DNA from: an uncultured Mycobacteriaceae bacterium
GTDB lineage: Bacteria > Actinomycetota > Actinomycetes > Mycobacteriales > Mycobacteriaceae
NCBI GenBank assembly: GCA_902826815.1
Contig: CADEGF010000021.1
Coordinates: 1 to 64,000, forward strand
Direction of reading: 5' to 3'
Length of the DNA: 64,000 nucleotides
The notes below the pieces were generated by a model. The model had not been told where the DNA came from and ran no database searches. It was given only the letters and a program-made list of their open reading frames with translations. This document shows, in pieces, positions 35,409 to 45,839 of this stretch. Position 1 is the stretch's first letter; each line of letters begins with the position of its first letter. Position numbers and translations under genes: made by a program.

Positions 35409-38400
35409 GACGTCGATGTGCCGTCGGACGCGGCCTGCGCGGGACAGCTCTGACGCACCGGGCAGTGCGCGCAGCCGTCGTTGACGCGGGCCGTGAACTG
35501 TGGTCCCTGCGTCGCGGCGGCCGCCTTGCCTACCAGTTGGCGCCACTGGTCGCGGGCATCGGGGGTCAGCGGGTTCTGCTCCCGCTCGGTCGGCCCCGCC
35601 GCCGCAGGCTTACCGAGATAGACCAGCCGTCCGCCGCCAGGGGAATCCCCGTCCTGAAGAAGGCCTTCGGCGATGGCGAGCTGATACATCGCCAGCTGGG
35701 CGTGCTTCTGCGCGTCATTCTTGCTGACCGGTGTTTTCCCGGTCTTGATGTCGACGACCACCAGCCGGCCGGCTTCATCGCGTTCGAGCCGGTCAAGACG
35801 GCCCCGCACCTGTACGGAGGTTCCGTTACAGTCGAGCACCCCGTCGACGTCGACCTCCGTGCCCACCTCGGTGAGTTCCTGGCGCGTCTGTTCCCGCCAC
35901 TGCGCGAAGGTGGACAGCATCGTCTTGTGCCGTACCAGTTCGTTGTCCGCATACCATGTTGACTCGAACGGCAGTTTCTCCCAGAGTCTTTCGAGCTCAG
36001 CGACCATCCTGCCCTCGGTCATGCCGGGATCGGCGACCAGGGCGTGCACCAACGAGCCGATCGCCGAGCGCACGTCACGGCCGTCGCTGCCGCCGTGCCG
36101 TTCGAGCAGCCATCGCAGCGGGCAGTCGGCCAGCGTCTGCAGCGTCGACGGCGACAGCCGCACCACGTGTTCGTCACCCGACCACAACGGGTCGTCACTG
36201 CTTGGCACCGTCATGCCGTACCACTGCGCGGGATCGGCGCCGGTGACGCCTGCAGCCGCCAGCCGTGCCAATTGAGCTGCCGCACAGGCCCTTACCGTGT
36301 CGTCGACGACACCCTCGGGCGCGCAGATCGCCGCGCGAAGCGTGCCGACCAGCGGTGCGGGAGCGAGCACCCGCGGGGCGAGCACTGGCTCGGCGGTACC
36401 GGTGTCGGCATCGGTCACGAACCGGGCCAACTCGGCGTGAAACGGCGAAGGCAGCATCGAGTCGTCGCCGCACTCGCTGTCGACCGCGGTCACCAGCAGT
36501 CGGTGGCGGGCGCGGCCCATCGCGGCGATCAGGAGCCTGCGTTCCTCGGCGATGAGCGGGGCCCGGCTCGAGACACGCGTCGCGTAGTCGTCGGTGACGC
36601 CGTCGAGGATGTCGACGAGGTGCTGGGTGCCGAGCACACCGCCGCGGGGAGTCGTGTTGGGCCACAGCCCTTCCTGCAGCCCCGCGATGACCACGATGTC
36701 CCATTCCCTGCCAAGGGCCGCGTGCGCACTCACCAGCGCGACACCGTCACTGTCGGGTGATGCGTCATCCGACGCTGGCGCCGGGCCCAGCGCGACGACA
36801 TGCTCGACGAGGCCGCGAAGGGATGCACCCGCGGTCCGCGATACGTACTGTTCCGTCACATCGAACAACGCGGTGACCGCGTCGAGGTCGGCATCGGCCT
36901 TGGCGCCCGCGGGACCACCGCGTTCACTGGCCGCCAGCCAGCGCTTCTGCAGACCGGAGCGCTGCCACGTCTGCCACAGCGTGTAGCGCGGGTCGGCGCC
37001 GTCGGCGTCGCTGCGCCGCGCTGCGGTCAGCACGGCTCGCACCCTCTTCAGCGGGCGGCCGAGATCGCCTGTGACTGCGATATTTTCCGAGTCGAGCGCC
37101 TCGACGAGCAGGTCGCCGAAATCGCGAGGAGGCTGGCTGCGATCGGCTCGGCGCAGCGCCCTGCGCAGTTGCCGCAGCGACACCGGGTCGACGCTGCCGA
37201 AGGGGCCGGTGAGCAATTGCTGCGCGCGTTCGCCGTCCAAACCGTCGGCGACCGCGGCCAGAACCGTGAGCATCGCCTTCGCCGCGGTCTGTTCGGCGAC
37301 CGGCACGCCCGACGGCGGAGTCAGCACGGGTACGCCGGCGGCGGTGAGCGCCCGGGTCAGTGCGGCACCGCTTTGCCGCACGGAACGGACGACCACGGCC
37401 ATCTGCGTCCACGGCACCCCGTCGATGAGGTGTGCACGACGCAGCGTGTCGACGATCAGCGCGGCTTCGGCGTGTGCGGATGCGGCCACCCGCACGGACA
37501 CCGAACCCGCTTCGGCACCGGCGCCGACCAGTTCTCTGGCCGTGCTCGCGCCGGGCAGCCTGCCCGCGACTCCGGTGATGGCACGAGCCACCGCCGGTGC
37601 GCAGCGGTGCGACTCCGTGAGCGTGATGACCGGGTCGTCGTCCTCGGTCAGCAATGCCGGGTCGGCGCCGCGGTAGGAGAACACCGATTGGTTCGGGTCA
37701 CCGGCGATGACGGTCAGGTCGGCACCTGCCGCCAACACCCGCACCAGCCTGGCGGCCTGAGGGTCGAGGTGCTGGGCGTCGTCGACCAGGAGCAGCTTGA
37801 TGCGGGCGCGTTCGGCGGCGAGCAGGTCGGCGTCGACCGCGAACGCCTCGAGCGCGGCGCCGACGAGTTCGGCCGCACCGAGCGCAGGCACGGTGGCCTG
37901 CGGCGCCGCCATCCCGACGGCCGACCGAAGCAGCATCGTCTGCTCGTACTGTTGGGCGAACTGGCCTGCGGCCAGCCACTCCGGACGGCCCGACGACCGG
38001 CCGAGACGTTGCAGCGCAATGGGATCCACCCCGCGCTCGGTGCAGCGCGCCAGCAGATCGCGCAGCTCGGTGGCGAATCCGACGGTGCTCAGCGCCTGCC
38101 GCAGCTGGCGAGGCCACCCGACTGCGGACCGGTCGCCGTCCTCGAGGTCACCCGCGAGAAGCTCGCGGATGATGCCGTCCTGCTCGGCGGTGGTGATCAG
38201 GCGAGGAGGCGGATCCCCGTTGCGCTGGGCGGCCAGCCTCAGAAGCGCAAAGGCATACGAGTGCACCGTCCGGACGAGCGGTTCGCGGATGACGGCGCGA
38301 CTGCCTGCCCGCAGCAGCGACGAGGTGATCGCGGCGCGCGCCTGGGCGCCGAGCCGAGCCGAACCCGTCAGCAGCAGAACCGATTCTGGTTGGACCCCGT

Positions 38401-38536
38401 TGGCGATGCGCGCGGCCGCGGCGTCGATCAGCGCCCGTGTCTTGCCGGTGCCCGGGCCGCCGAGCACGCGCACGACACCGCGAAAACCGGGCTCGGTCAA
38501 TGCCGTCGGGGTGAGCGTGATGTGCGGTGCGGACAT
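35405..38536 (-). CDS. adnA: AdnA helicase-nuclease subunit
   Basis: A 1043-residue partner of AdnB. The ATP site is LGGPGTGKTRA near the N-terminus; LLVDDAQHLDPQA, AGDPNQSVFSYRGAD, LVSAHAALGREWDIV and RRLLIAAMGRARHR correspond to helicase motifs II, III, V and VI in partly divergent form. The C-terminal nuclease has GRLDRLERDEAGRLVVVDIK (Asp and Lys) followed by QLAMYQLAI. Cysteines in LADCPLRW and CAHCPVRQSCP could hold an AddB-like iron-sulfur cluster (inference). The start MSAPHITLTP is chosen over a 171-codon extension into the divergent lipV gene. Confidence 0.93.
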   Translation of the reverse strand: MSAPHITLTPTALTEPGFRGVVRVLGGPGTGKTRALIDAAAARIANGVQPESVLLLTGSARLGAQARAAITSSLLRAGSRAVIREPLVRTVHSYAFALLRLAAQRNGDPPPRLITTAEQDGIIRELLAGDLEDGDRSAVGWPRQLRQALSTVGFATELRDLLARCTERGVDPIALQRLGRSSGRPEWLAAGQFAQQYEQTMLLRSAVGMAAPQATVPALGAAELVGAALEAFAVDADLLAAERARIKLLLVDDAQHLDPQAARLVRVLAAGADLTVIAGDPNQSVFSYRGADPALLTEDDDPVITLTESHRCAPAVARAITGVAGRLPGASTARELVGAGAEAGSVSVRVAASAHAEAALIVDTLRRAHLIDGVPWTQMAVVVRSVRQSGAALTRALTAAGVPVLTPPSGVPVAEQTAAKAMLTVLAAVADGLDGERAQQLLTGPFGSVDPVSLRQLRRALRRADRSQPPRDFGDLLVEALDSENIAVTGDLGRPLKRVRAVLTAARRSDADGADPRYTLWQTWQRSGLQKRWLAASERGGPAGAKADADLDAVTALFDVTEQYVSRTAGASLRGLVEHVVALGPAPASDDASPDSDGVALVSAHAALGREWDIVVIAGLQEGLWPNTTPRGGVLGTQHLVDILDGVTDDYATRVSSRAPLIAEERRLLIAAMGRARHRLLVTAVDSECGDDSMLPSPFHAELARFVTDADTGTAEPVLAPRVLAPAPLVGTLRAAICAPEGVVDDTVRACAAAQLARLAAAGVTGADPAQWYGMTVPSSDDPLWSGDEHVVRLSPSTLQTLADCPLRWLLERHGGSDGRDVRSAIGSLVHALVADPGMTEGRMVAELERLWEKLPFESTWYADNELVRHKTMLSTFAQWREQTRQELTEVGTEVDVDGVLDCNGTSVQVRGRLDRLERDEAGRLVVVDIKTGKTPVSKNDAQKHAQLAMYQLAIAEGLLQDGDSPGGGRLVYLGKPAAAGPTEREQNPLTPDARDQWRQLVGKAAAATQGPQFTARVNDGCAHCPVRQSCPAQAASDGTSTS

Positions 38537-38599
38537 GAGGGCATGACACCACGAGGGTCCGACAAGTCCTGCCGACACGGCTGCCCTTAGCATCGACCC

Positions 38600-39397
38600 G
38601 TGGCCAGCGACCCCCAATTCCTCAACGTGCACCGTTTCGGCCCCGATCAGCCTGCGCAGGTGCTGGCCGTACATGGGCTCACCGGACACGGACTCCGGTG
38701 GCGGGCGCTGGCGGCCGAACACCTGCCCAACTTCTCGATCCTGGCCCCCGATCTGCTGGGTCACGGAAGGTCGTCGTGGGAGGCGCCGTGGACGTTGGAG
38801 GCCAATGTCGCCGCACTCGCCGATCTGCTCGCCAAGGAGACCACGCGCCCCGTCGTGGTGGTCGGGCACTCGTTCGGCTGCGCGGTCGCGCTCAGGCTCG
38901 CCGTCACCCGGCCCGACCTCGTCGCATCGCTTGTGCTCCTCGATCCGGCCGTCGGCCTCGACGGCGCATGGATGGCCAACATCGCCGACGACATGATGGC
39001 CTCGCCGTACTACCTGGACCGCGACGAGGCGCGCAACGAGAAGGTGCACGGTTCATGGGCCGACGTCGACGCAGGAGAATTGGACGCCGAGCTCGACGAG
39101 CATCTGATCGAGCGGCCGGACGGCCGGTGCGGCTGGCGCATTTCCATCCCCGCGATGATGTCCTACTGGAGTGAGCTGGCGCGCGATTTCGTCGTGCCGC
39201 ACAAGGGGATACGCACGACGCTGGTGCGTGCCACCCGCACCGACCCGCCGTATGTCACCGATGCGCTCATCGCCACGCTCTCCGAGAAGCTCGGGCCCCG
39301 GTTCTCGCTCGTCGACTTCGACTGCGATCACATGGTCGCGCAAGCCAAGCCCGCCGAGACTGCCGCGGTGATCCGGGACCGCCTCGAACACGCCTAG
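38600..39397 (+). CDS. lipV: alpha/beta hydrolase (LipV-like)
   Basis: A 265-residue alpha/beta hydrolase. The oxyanion motif HGLTGHG, the nucleophile elbow VVGHSFGCA (Ser), an acidic residue in the RATRTDPPY region and the catalytic His in DCDHMVAQ can all be seen. The M. tuberculosis orthologue is a lipase/esterase. It starts at GTG 63 bp from the divergent adnA and is followed 2 bp later by the ATL gene. Confidence 0.88.
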   Translation: MASDPQFLNVHRFGPDQPAQVLAVHGLTGHGLRWRALAAEHLPNFSILAPDLLGHGRSSWEAPWTLEANVAALADLLAKETTRPVVVVGHSFGCAVALRLAVTRPDLVASLVLLDPAVGLDGAWMANIADDMMASPYYLDRDEARNEKVHGSWADVDAGELDAELDEHLIERPDGRCGWRISIPAMMSYWSELARDFVVPHKGIRTTLVRATRTDPPYVTDALIATLSEKLGPRFSLVDFDCDHMVAQAKPAETAAVIRDRLEHA

Positions 39398-39399
39398 CC

Positions 39400-39696
39400 A
39401 TGGCCGCCATCACCGACGAACAGGTCGAGGCCGTACGCGCGCTCGTCGCATCGATCCCGTCGGGTCGGGTGTCGACCTACGGGGACATCGCCTCGGCGGC
39501 GGACCTCCCAAGCCCGCGTATCGTCGCCTGGATCATGCGTACGGATTCGGCGGATCTTCCGTGGCACAGGGTGATCCGGGCGTCGGGACGGCCCGCGCCG
39601 CATCTCACCACGCGTCAACTCGAACTACTGCGCGCCGAGGGCGTGCTCGCCAGCGACGGCCGGATCAGGCTCGCCGAAGTGCGGCACGAGTTCTGA
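39400..39696 (+). CDS. alkyltransferase-like protein (ATL, Rv3204-like)
   Basis: A 98-residue MGMT-fold DNA-binding protein. The active-site motif of O6-alkylguanine transferases (PCHRV) reads PWHRVI here, with Trp55 in place of the acceptor Cys. It therefore cannot transfer alkyl groups and belongs to the ATL class, which flags alkylated bases for nucleotide excision repair. The DNA-binding segment SGRVSTYGDIAS is intact. It lies 2 bp after lipV and 2 bp from the convergent gene. Confidence 0.92.
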   Translation: MAAITDEQVEAVRALVASIPSGRVSTYGDIASAADLPSPRIVAWIMRTDSADLPWHRVIRASGRPAPHLTTRQLELLRAEGVLASDGRIRLAEVRHEF

Positions 39697-39698
39697 CG

Positions 39699-40553
39699 TC
39701 AGAGCAGCTGGCGAACCAGCGCGGCGGTGCGGGCCAGACCCGGGAACGCCGCGGCGGTCGAGCGCGGGTGCAGGGCGTGCACCGCGAGCCTGAACATCAA
39801 CGCGCGCAGCAACATCTGCGGCCACTCGGGTAGCGGACCCCACCGCTCGACCAGGCCGTCGTCGGCCTCACCCCATGACAGCGCATCGACGACGACGACC
39901 CCGGCCGCCCATGTGGCCGGCCGCCAGTAGGGCGTGATGTCGGTGATTCCCGGCGCCGCGGTACCCGCGAAAAGCACTGTGCCGTAAAGGTCGCCGTGCA
40001 CCAGCTGGTTGGGGCCCTTCGTTGGCTTGCGCAGTCCGGCGAGTTGATTGATCAGATCGACCGACCGCTGGCCGTCCGCCGAGCCGGGGGAGACCGGTGC
40101 GCCGGGCGACAGCGACTGCAGCGGCCGTTCCTCCCACGCCGCGCGGTCCGCGGCGATGAACACGTCGACGTCGGACCACGGCGCGACCGGCGCCTGGGTC
40201 AGGAACCGCGGACGTTCCAGCTTGGCGGTCGCCTCATGCAGGCGCACCGCCGACGAGACGACCTCGTCGTGGCGGGGTTCCGGCGTGCCCGCGACGAACG
40301 TGTCCGCGCGCCAGCCGGCGACGACGTAGCGGCCGTCGGTCGACCGTACGGGCCTGCCGAGGCGGACGCCGTCGACGAAAAGCGTCTCGCGCACCTTCGC
40401 CGACCATGCGGCGCGGGCGTGGTCGGCAACCATCGACAACACCACTTCGCCGCATCGCCAGCCGCCCTCGGCGCCGACTCCGAGTTCGACTGGATGCAGG
40501 CCACTGACACCGAACGCCGCCAGCACGTGGTCTGGCGGGCGTTCATCGGTCAC
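39699..40553 (-). CDS. TIGR02569-family kinase-like protein (Rv3205c-like)
   Basis: A 284-residue actinobacterial protein of the TIGR02569 family. A remote aminoglycoside-phosphotransferase-like fold is suggested by QLVHGDLYGTVLFAG (compare the HGDxxxxN catalytic loop) and ITDITPYWRPATWAAGVVVVD. The canonical Asn after the catalytic Asp is not clear, so activity is doubtful. It lies 81 bp after moeZ on the same strand. Function unknown. Confidence 0.8.
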   Translation of the reverse strand: MTDERPPDHVLAAFGVSGLHPVELGVGAEGGWRCGEVVLSMVADHARAAWSAKVRETLFVDGVRLGRPVRSTDGRYVVAGWRADTFVAGTPEPRHDEVVSSAVRLHEATAKLERPRFLTQAPVAPWSDVDVFIAADRAAWEERPLQSLSPGAPVSPGSADGQRSVDLINQLAGLRKPTKGPNQLVHGDLYGTVLFAGTAAPGITDITPYWRPATWAAGVVVVDALSWGEADDGLVERWGPLPEWPQMLLRALMFRLAVHALHPRSTAAAFPGLARTAALVRQLL

Positions 40554-40634
40554 AGCGTCAGGCTACCGTCGTCACCCGCCCGAAAGGCTTCGCTGACCAG
40601 CTGTGTCGGTATTCATATTGACGCGATCGACGCG

Positions 40635-41813
40635 TTAGTACATCACCATGTCGGGCTCGAGCTGGTTGCCCCATGCCACGATTCCGCCCTGCACGTGCAG
40701 CGCGTCGGAGAAGCCCGCCTTCTTGGCGATGGCAAGCACCTCCGCCGAGCGCACGCCCGTCTTGCAGTAGAACACCGGGGTGCGATCGACCTGCAGCTTG
40801 GCCAGTGCTTCGCCCGACTCGAATGCGGGCTTCGGGATCAGCTGCGCGCCCTCGATCCGGTTGATATCCCACTCCACCTGTTCGCGGACGTCGATCAACG
40901 AAATCGGCTTGCCGGAGTCGATCATGTCGCGCAGCTCGCGTGGCGTGATCGTCGATTCGGCGGCCGCCTCGGCGGCGGCGTCGGAAACCACACCGCAGAA
41001 CTCCTCGTAGTCGATCAGCTCGGTGATCTTCGGCGTCGTCGGATCCTTGCGGATCTTGATGGTGCGATAGTTCATGTCGAGTGCGTCGTACACCATCAGC
41101 CTGCCGAGCAACGGCTCGCCGATACCTGTGATCAGCTTGATCGCCTCGGTGCCCATCACCGACGCGATCGACGCGCACAGGATGCCGAGCACACCGCCCT
41201 CCGCGCACGACGGCACCATGCCGGGCGGTGGCGGCTCCGGGTAGAGGTCGCGGTAGTTCAGGCCCAGACCGTCGGGCGCGTCCTCCCAGAACACCGAAAC
41301 CTGGCCCTCGAAGCGGTAGATCGAGCCCCACACATAGGGCTTGCCCGCCAGCACGGCGGCATCGTTGACCAGGTAGCGGGTGGCGAAGTTGTCCGTGCCG
41401 TCGAGGATGAGGTCGTACTGCTCGAACAGTTCCACCGCGTTGTCGGGCTCCAGCCTGACCTCGTGCAGGCGAACGTCGACAAGCGAGTTGATCTCCTTGA
41501 TGGAGTCGCGCGCGCTCTCGGCCTTGGACCGCCCGATGTCGGATTGCCCGTGGATGATCTGGCGCTGCAGATTGGATTCATCGACGACGTCGAACTCGAC
41601 GATTCCGATGGTTCCGACGCCCGCGGCGGCCAGGTACAGCAGCGTCGGCGAGCCGAGCCCGCCCGCGCCGATGACCAGCACGCGCGCGTTCTTCAGCCGC
41701 TTCTGACCGTCGAGCCCGACGTCGGGGATGATCAGGTGGCGGCTGTAGCGCCCGACCTCTTCGCGCGTCAGCTCTGCCGCAGGCTCTACCAGCGGCGGCA
41801 ACGGTGTGGACAC
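40635..41813 (-). CDS. moeZ: MoeZ adenylyltransferase/sulfurtransferase
   Basis: A 392-residue two-domain protein. The E1-like domain has the ATP loop GAGGLGSP (49-56) and the Cys of VPSCAEGGVLG (C203). The rhodanese domain has FYCKTGVRS with the persulfide Cys at C350. It adenylates and thiocarboxylates ubiquitin-like sulfur carriers (CysO, MoaD and others) for cysteine and molybdopterin synthesis. Length equals that of M. tuberculosis MoeZ. Confidence 0.95.
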   Translation of the reverse strand: MSTPLPPLVEPAAELTREEVGRYSRHLIIPDVGLDGQKRLKNARVLVIGAGGLGSPTLLYLAAAGVGTIGIVEFDVVDESNLQRQIIHGQSDIGRSKAESARDSIKEINSLVDVRLHEVRLEPDNAVELFEQYDLILDGTDNFATRYLVNDAAVLAGKPYVWGSIYRFEGQVSVFWEDAPDGLGLNYRDLYPEPPPPGMVPSCAEGGVLGILCASIASVMGTEAIKLITGIGEPLLGRLMVYDALDMNYRTIKIRKDPTTPKITELIDYEEFCGVVSDAAAEAAAESTITPRELRDMIDSGKPISLIDVREQVEWDINRIEGAQLIPKPAFESGEALAKLQVDRTPVFYCKTGVRSAEVLAIAKKAGFSDALHVQGGIVAWGNQLEPDMVMY

Positions 41814-41904
41814 CGAATACCTCCTCGATTCGAAGTCGGGGGTTGCTCCCTATCTCAACAGTTACCCACATCAACGGCAATCACCGCCGGGCTCTTCCCC
41901 GGCG

Positions 41905-42975
41905 CTACGGGATGGGGTACGGCCAGGGGTTGGGCTTGCACGTCTTGCCGTCCGCTTTGACCCATTCCGGATCGAAGCGGGAGTTGTCGTTATCGCTCGT
42001 CGAGAACGTCTGCTGCATCATCACCGGCGCCAACTGCCCGTTCTCGCCGCACGGCTCGTGGTGCTCATACCCGATGGCGTGGCCGACCTCGTGGTTGATC
42101 AGGTACTGCCGGTAGGCGCCCACATCGCCCTGGAACGGCACGGCGCCGCGCACCCAGCGGGCCTCGTTGATGAACACCCTCGGTTGGCCGTCAGGCCCGT
42201 AGACCGGGTTGTAGCAGGATGTTTCGATCGGTATCTCGTAGCCACAGCCCTCTCGCAAGGTCATCGGCGAGGTCAGCGAAACCCGGAAATCGGGGTCACC
42301 GCCATCGATCCGGGTGAAGCCGAACTGCGGGTTGTGCGTCCAGCTCTTCGGGTTGCCGAGCGTCTGGCTCACCATCCTGGCGAAGTTGTCGTCACCACCG
42401 AACGTCGCGGTGTCGATACCGTCCTCGACCTCGACGGTGTAGGTGAACGTCTTGGTGGTGCCTTCGCCGACCTTGGGGTCGCTGCCTGGCACGATATGCC
42501 ACGTCTTTTCGCCCGCCTCGGTGTAAGGCCCCCCGTCGGGCAGGATGCCGGTCGGCAGGTTGGCGTCGAACTGCGTCAGCCCTTTCGGCGGTGCTCCGAC
42601 GATCGAGGTACTGGCCGCGCCGATGGTCGGCGGCCCCTGCGCGGGTCCCTGTTCCTCCTCAGGGCTGGGCACGCTCGTGCCCGTGACCGTCGTATAGACC
42701 ACCCACACCGTCAGTGCGACCAGCGCAGGCAGCGCGTAGGCGCGCCAGCCGTACGTCGAGAGGAACCGGCCGAGCCAGGTCTGCTTGCGCCACCTGCGCC
42801 GCTGGTCCCGATTGGCCCGTGGCCGCCCTGACCCCTCGGCGAGGGGGTCGCGCTGAGCGCGCAGCGGCTCGCGCCACTCGTCGCGCAGCACGGGAACCCG
42901 ACCCCCGCCGGCCTCCGGGTCGCGACGCGGCTGGCCTCCGGCGCTCCGCGTGCGACGCCCCGGCTCGTAGGTCAC
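41905..42975 (-). CDS. membrane-anchored DUF3152 metalloprotease-like protein (Rv3207c-like)
   Basis: A 356-residue protein: basic cytoplasmic N-terminus, one membrane helix (about 75-97, ALPALVALTVWVVYTTV) and an external domain with a metzincin-type zinc signature HEVGHAIGYEHH (295-306) followed by a Met-turn-like APVMMQQ. This strongly suggests an extracytoplasmic zinc protease, although the family is annotated only as DUF3152. Four cysteines in the external domain could form disulfides. It starts at GTG (42975) and lies divergent from tetR. Confidence 0.88.
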   Translation of the reverse strand: MTYEPGRRTRSAGGQPRRDPEAGGGRVPVLRDEWREPLRAQRDPLAEGSGRPRANRDQRRRWRKQTWLGRFLSTYGWRAYALPALVALTVWVVYTTVTGTSVPSPEEEQGPAQGPPTIGAASTSIVGAPPKGLTQFDANLPTGILPDGGPYTEAGEKTWHIVPGSDPKVGEGTTKTFTYTVEVEDGIDTATFGGDDNFARMVSQTLGNPKSWTHNPQFGFTRIDGGDPDFRVSLTSPMTLREGCGYEIPIETSCYNPVYGPDGQPRVFINEARWVRGAVPFQGDVGAYRQYLINHEVGHAIGYEHHEPCGENGQLAPVMMQQTFSTSDNDNSRFDPEWVKADGKTCKPNPWPYPIP

Positions 42976-43016
42976 GCAGAACAGGATGGCATAGACCGTG
43001 CTCCTCGCACTTCTGA

Positions 43017-44004
<988 letters not shown>

Positions 44005-44182
44005 GCTTGACCCTTTCCAAAGTCGTCTGCCGTCGTAGGCGTTCTTACGAGAAAGGCTAGTGGACCCGTTCCAGTGAACTGAGTCCGGACCGTTACCAAC
44101 ACGCTGGGCGCTAGACCTCATCTGTCACTTCCGCCTCGATAGCATCAGGCCTGCATCACTCGAACTGACGAGGATTACGCGC

Positions 44183-44905
44183 ATGAACAGGCCTTCTTCA
44201 CCCTGGATGACCGGTGACCGCCGTGACGTCGACGACGAGTTCGGCGACGTCGAAGACTACGACGCGTACGCCGACTACGACGACGAATACGAGGACGACG
44301 ACTACGACGACACCGGATACGACGACGGCGACGTCCGGTTCTACACCGAGCAGGACGACCGTAAGTGGCTGTGGGTGGCCAGCGTCGCGGGCATCGTGTT
44401 GCTCATCGCCGTCGCGGGCACGCTGATGATCCTGTCCGGCGGTGACAGCGGTACCACGTCGGCGACGGTGTCGTCGTCGACCAGCAAGGCCGCCCCGTAC
44501 CCCAGCAATGCGCCGTCCCGGCTGCCCTCGGCCACTGCGCTGCCGCCGGAGACCATCACCAGCGTGACGCCGACCGCCGCGCCGCCGAGTGCGATCGCGG
44601 AGCCGACGGAGGCCGCACCGCCGCCTGCGGCCGACCCCCGCACGGTCACCTACACCGTGACCGGCAACCGTCAGCTGTTCGATCTGATCACGATCATCTA
44701 CACCGACCAGCAGGGCGCGCTGCAGACCGACGTCAACGTCGCGCTGCCGTGGACAAAGCAGGTGACGCTTGATCCGGGTGTCGAGCTCAGCTCGGTCACC
44801 GCGACCAGCGTGGCCGGCCAGCTCAACTGCTCCATCACCGATGGGGCGGGTGCGACGCTGGCCACACAGAACAGCAACACGATCATCGCCAACTGCACCC
44901 GCTGA
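44183..44905 (+). CDS. membrane protein with acidic N-terminus and MmpS-like domain (Rv3209-like)
   Basis: A 240-residue single-pass protein. Residues 15-52 are a very acidic Asp/Tyr/Glu tract (DYDDEYEDDDYDD), a membrane helix follows (about 63-85), then a Ser/Thr/Pro linker and a C-terminal domain beginning TVTYTVTGNRQLFDLITIIY that resembles MmpS-type exported beta-sandwich domains, with a Cys pair (NCSI, NCTR). MmpS proteins assist MmpL transporters, but no mmpL gene is present here. Role unknown. Confidence 0.8.
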   Translation: MNRPSSPWMTGDRRDVDDEFGDVEDYDAYADYDDEYEDDDYDDTGYDDGDVRFYTEQDDRKWLWVASVAGIVLLIAVAGTLMILSGGDSGTTSATVSSSTSKAAPYPSNAPSRLPSATALPPETITSVTPTAAPPSAIAEPTEAAPPPAADPRTVTYTVTGNRQLFDLITIIYTDQQGALQTDVNVALPWTKQVTLDPGVELSSVTATSVAGQLNCSITDGAGATLATQNSNTIIANCTR

Positions 44906-44911
44906 GCGGGG

Positions 44912-45616
44912 TCAGGCCAGACCCAGCTCCTTCATGCGGGTGCTGTGGGTGTGCTGTAAGCGTTCGAAGAAATCGGTCAGCTGACCCAGTCCCCCGGCGC
45001 CCGAGACCACCAGGTCGACGAGCTCGTCGCGGTCGGCGAGGACGAACTGGGCCTGGGTGATGGCCTCGCCGAGCAGCCGGCGCGACCACAATGCCAGCCG
45101 GTGACGCTGCCTCTGGCTGCCCGTGACCGCCGCCCGTACCTCGGCGACGACGAACTGCGAGTGGCCGGTTTCGGCCAGCACCGAGCGCACCACATCGGCG
45201 ACCTCGTCCGGCAGCACGTCGGCGATCTCGAGGTAGAAGTCGGCTGCCAGCGCATCACCGATGTAGGTCTTGACCAGCGCCTCCAGCCACGTGCTCGGGG
45301 TGGTGAGCCGGTGATAGTTCTCCAGCGCGGGCGCATACCGCGTCATCGCCGCGACCACGTCGACGCCCCGCTGTTCCAGCGCGTCGTGGAGCAACTCGTA
45401 GTGATTCATCTCCGCCGCCGCCATGCTGGCCATGTTGATCCGGCCGAGCAGGTTGGGGGCCATCCGCGCCTCGTCCGTGAGCCGGTAGAAGGCGGCCACC
45501 TCGCCGTACGCAAGGAGTGCGAACAGCTCGGTGACGCCGGGATGGTGGGCCGACACGCCTGACGTCGCCGAGGTGGCGATGCGCTCAGAAGATGTCGCAG
45601 GCTGCGTCGAACTCAT
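44912..45616 (-). CDS. ferritin-like (MiaE-like) protein (Rv3210c-like)
   Basis: A 234-residue helical protein with candidate diiron ligands in successive helices: YGEVAAFYRLTDEA, MAAAEMNHYELLHDAL, ADFYLEIADVLPDEV and LAETGHSQFVVAEV. It is often annotated as a ferritin-like or tRNA-hydroxylase-like protein; the substrate is unproven. The ATG at 45616 (MSSTQPATSS) is chosen over an upstream start at 45676. It lies divergent from rhlE. Confidence 0.82.
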   Translation of the reverse strand: MSSTQPATSSERIATSATSGVSAHHPGVTELFALLAYGEVAAFYRLTDEARMAPNLLGRINMASMAAAEMNHYELLHDALEQRGVDVVAAMTRYAPALENYHRLTTPSTWLEALVKTYIGDALAADFYLEIADVLPDEVADVVRSVLAETGHSQFVVAEVRAAVTGSQRQRHRLALWSRRLLGEAITQAQFVLADRDELVDLVVSGAGGLGQLTDFFERLQHTHSTRMKELGLA

Positions 45617-45839
45617 GGGGCCAACTGTAGTCGGCGAGCGCCGGGCCGCCCGGCCGGCAAACGCTCGCGGTATCATGGGTGCAGGCGGTGGCCGTAGACA
45701 GCGGCTCGCTACCTAAGAAATGTGCGTGCACGACAGTTGGCCCGCCTACCTCAGCGCAGGGCCCCGCGAAGTTTTCTCGACATACTCGTGCGCGCGTGAC
45801 GCTAACGAGGAATGAATCGAAAGGCTTCGTCTACCAAGC

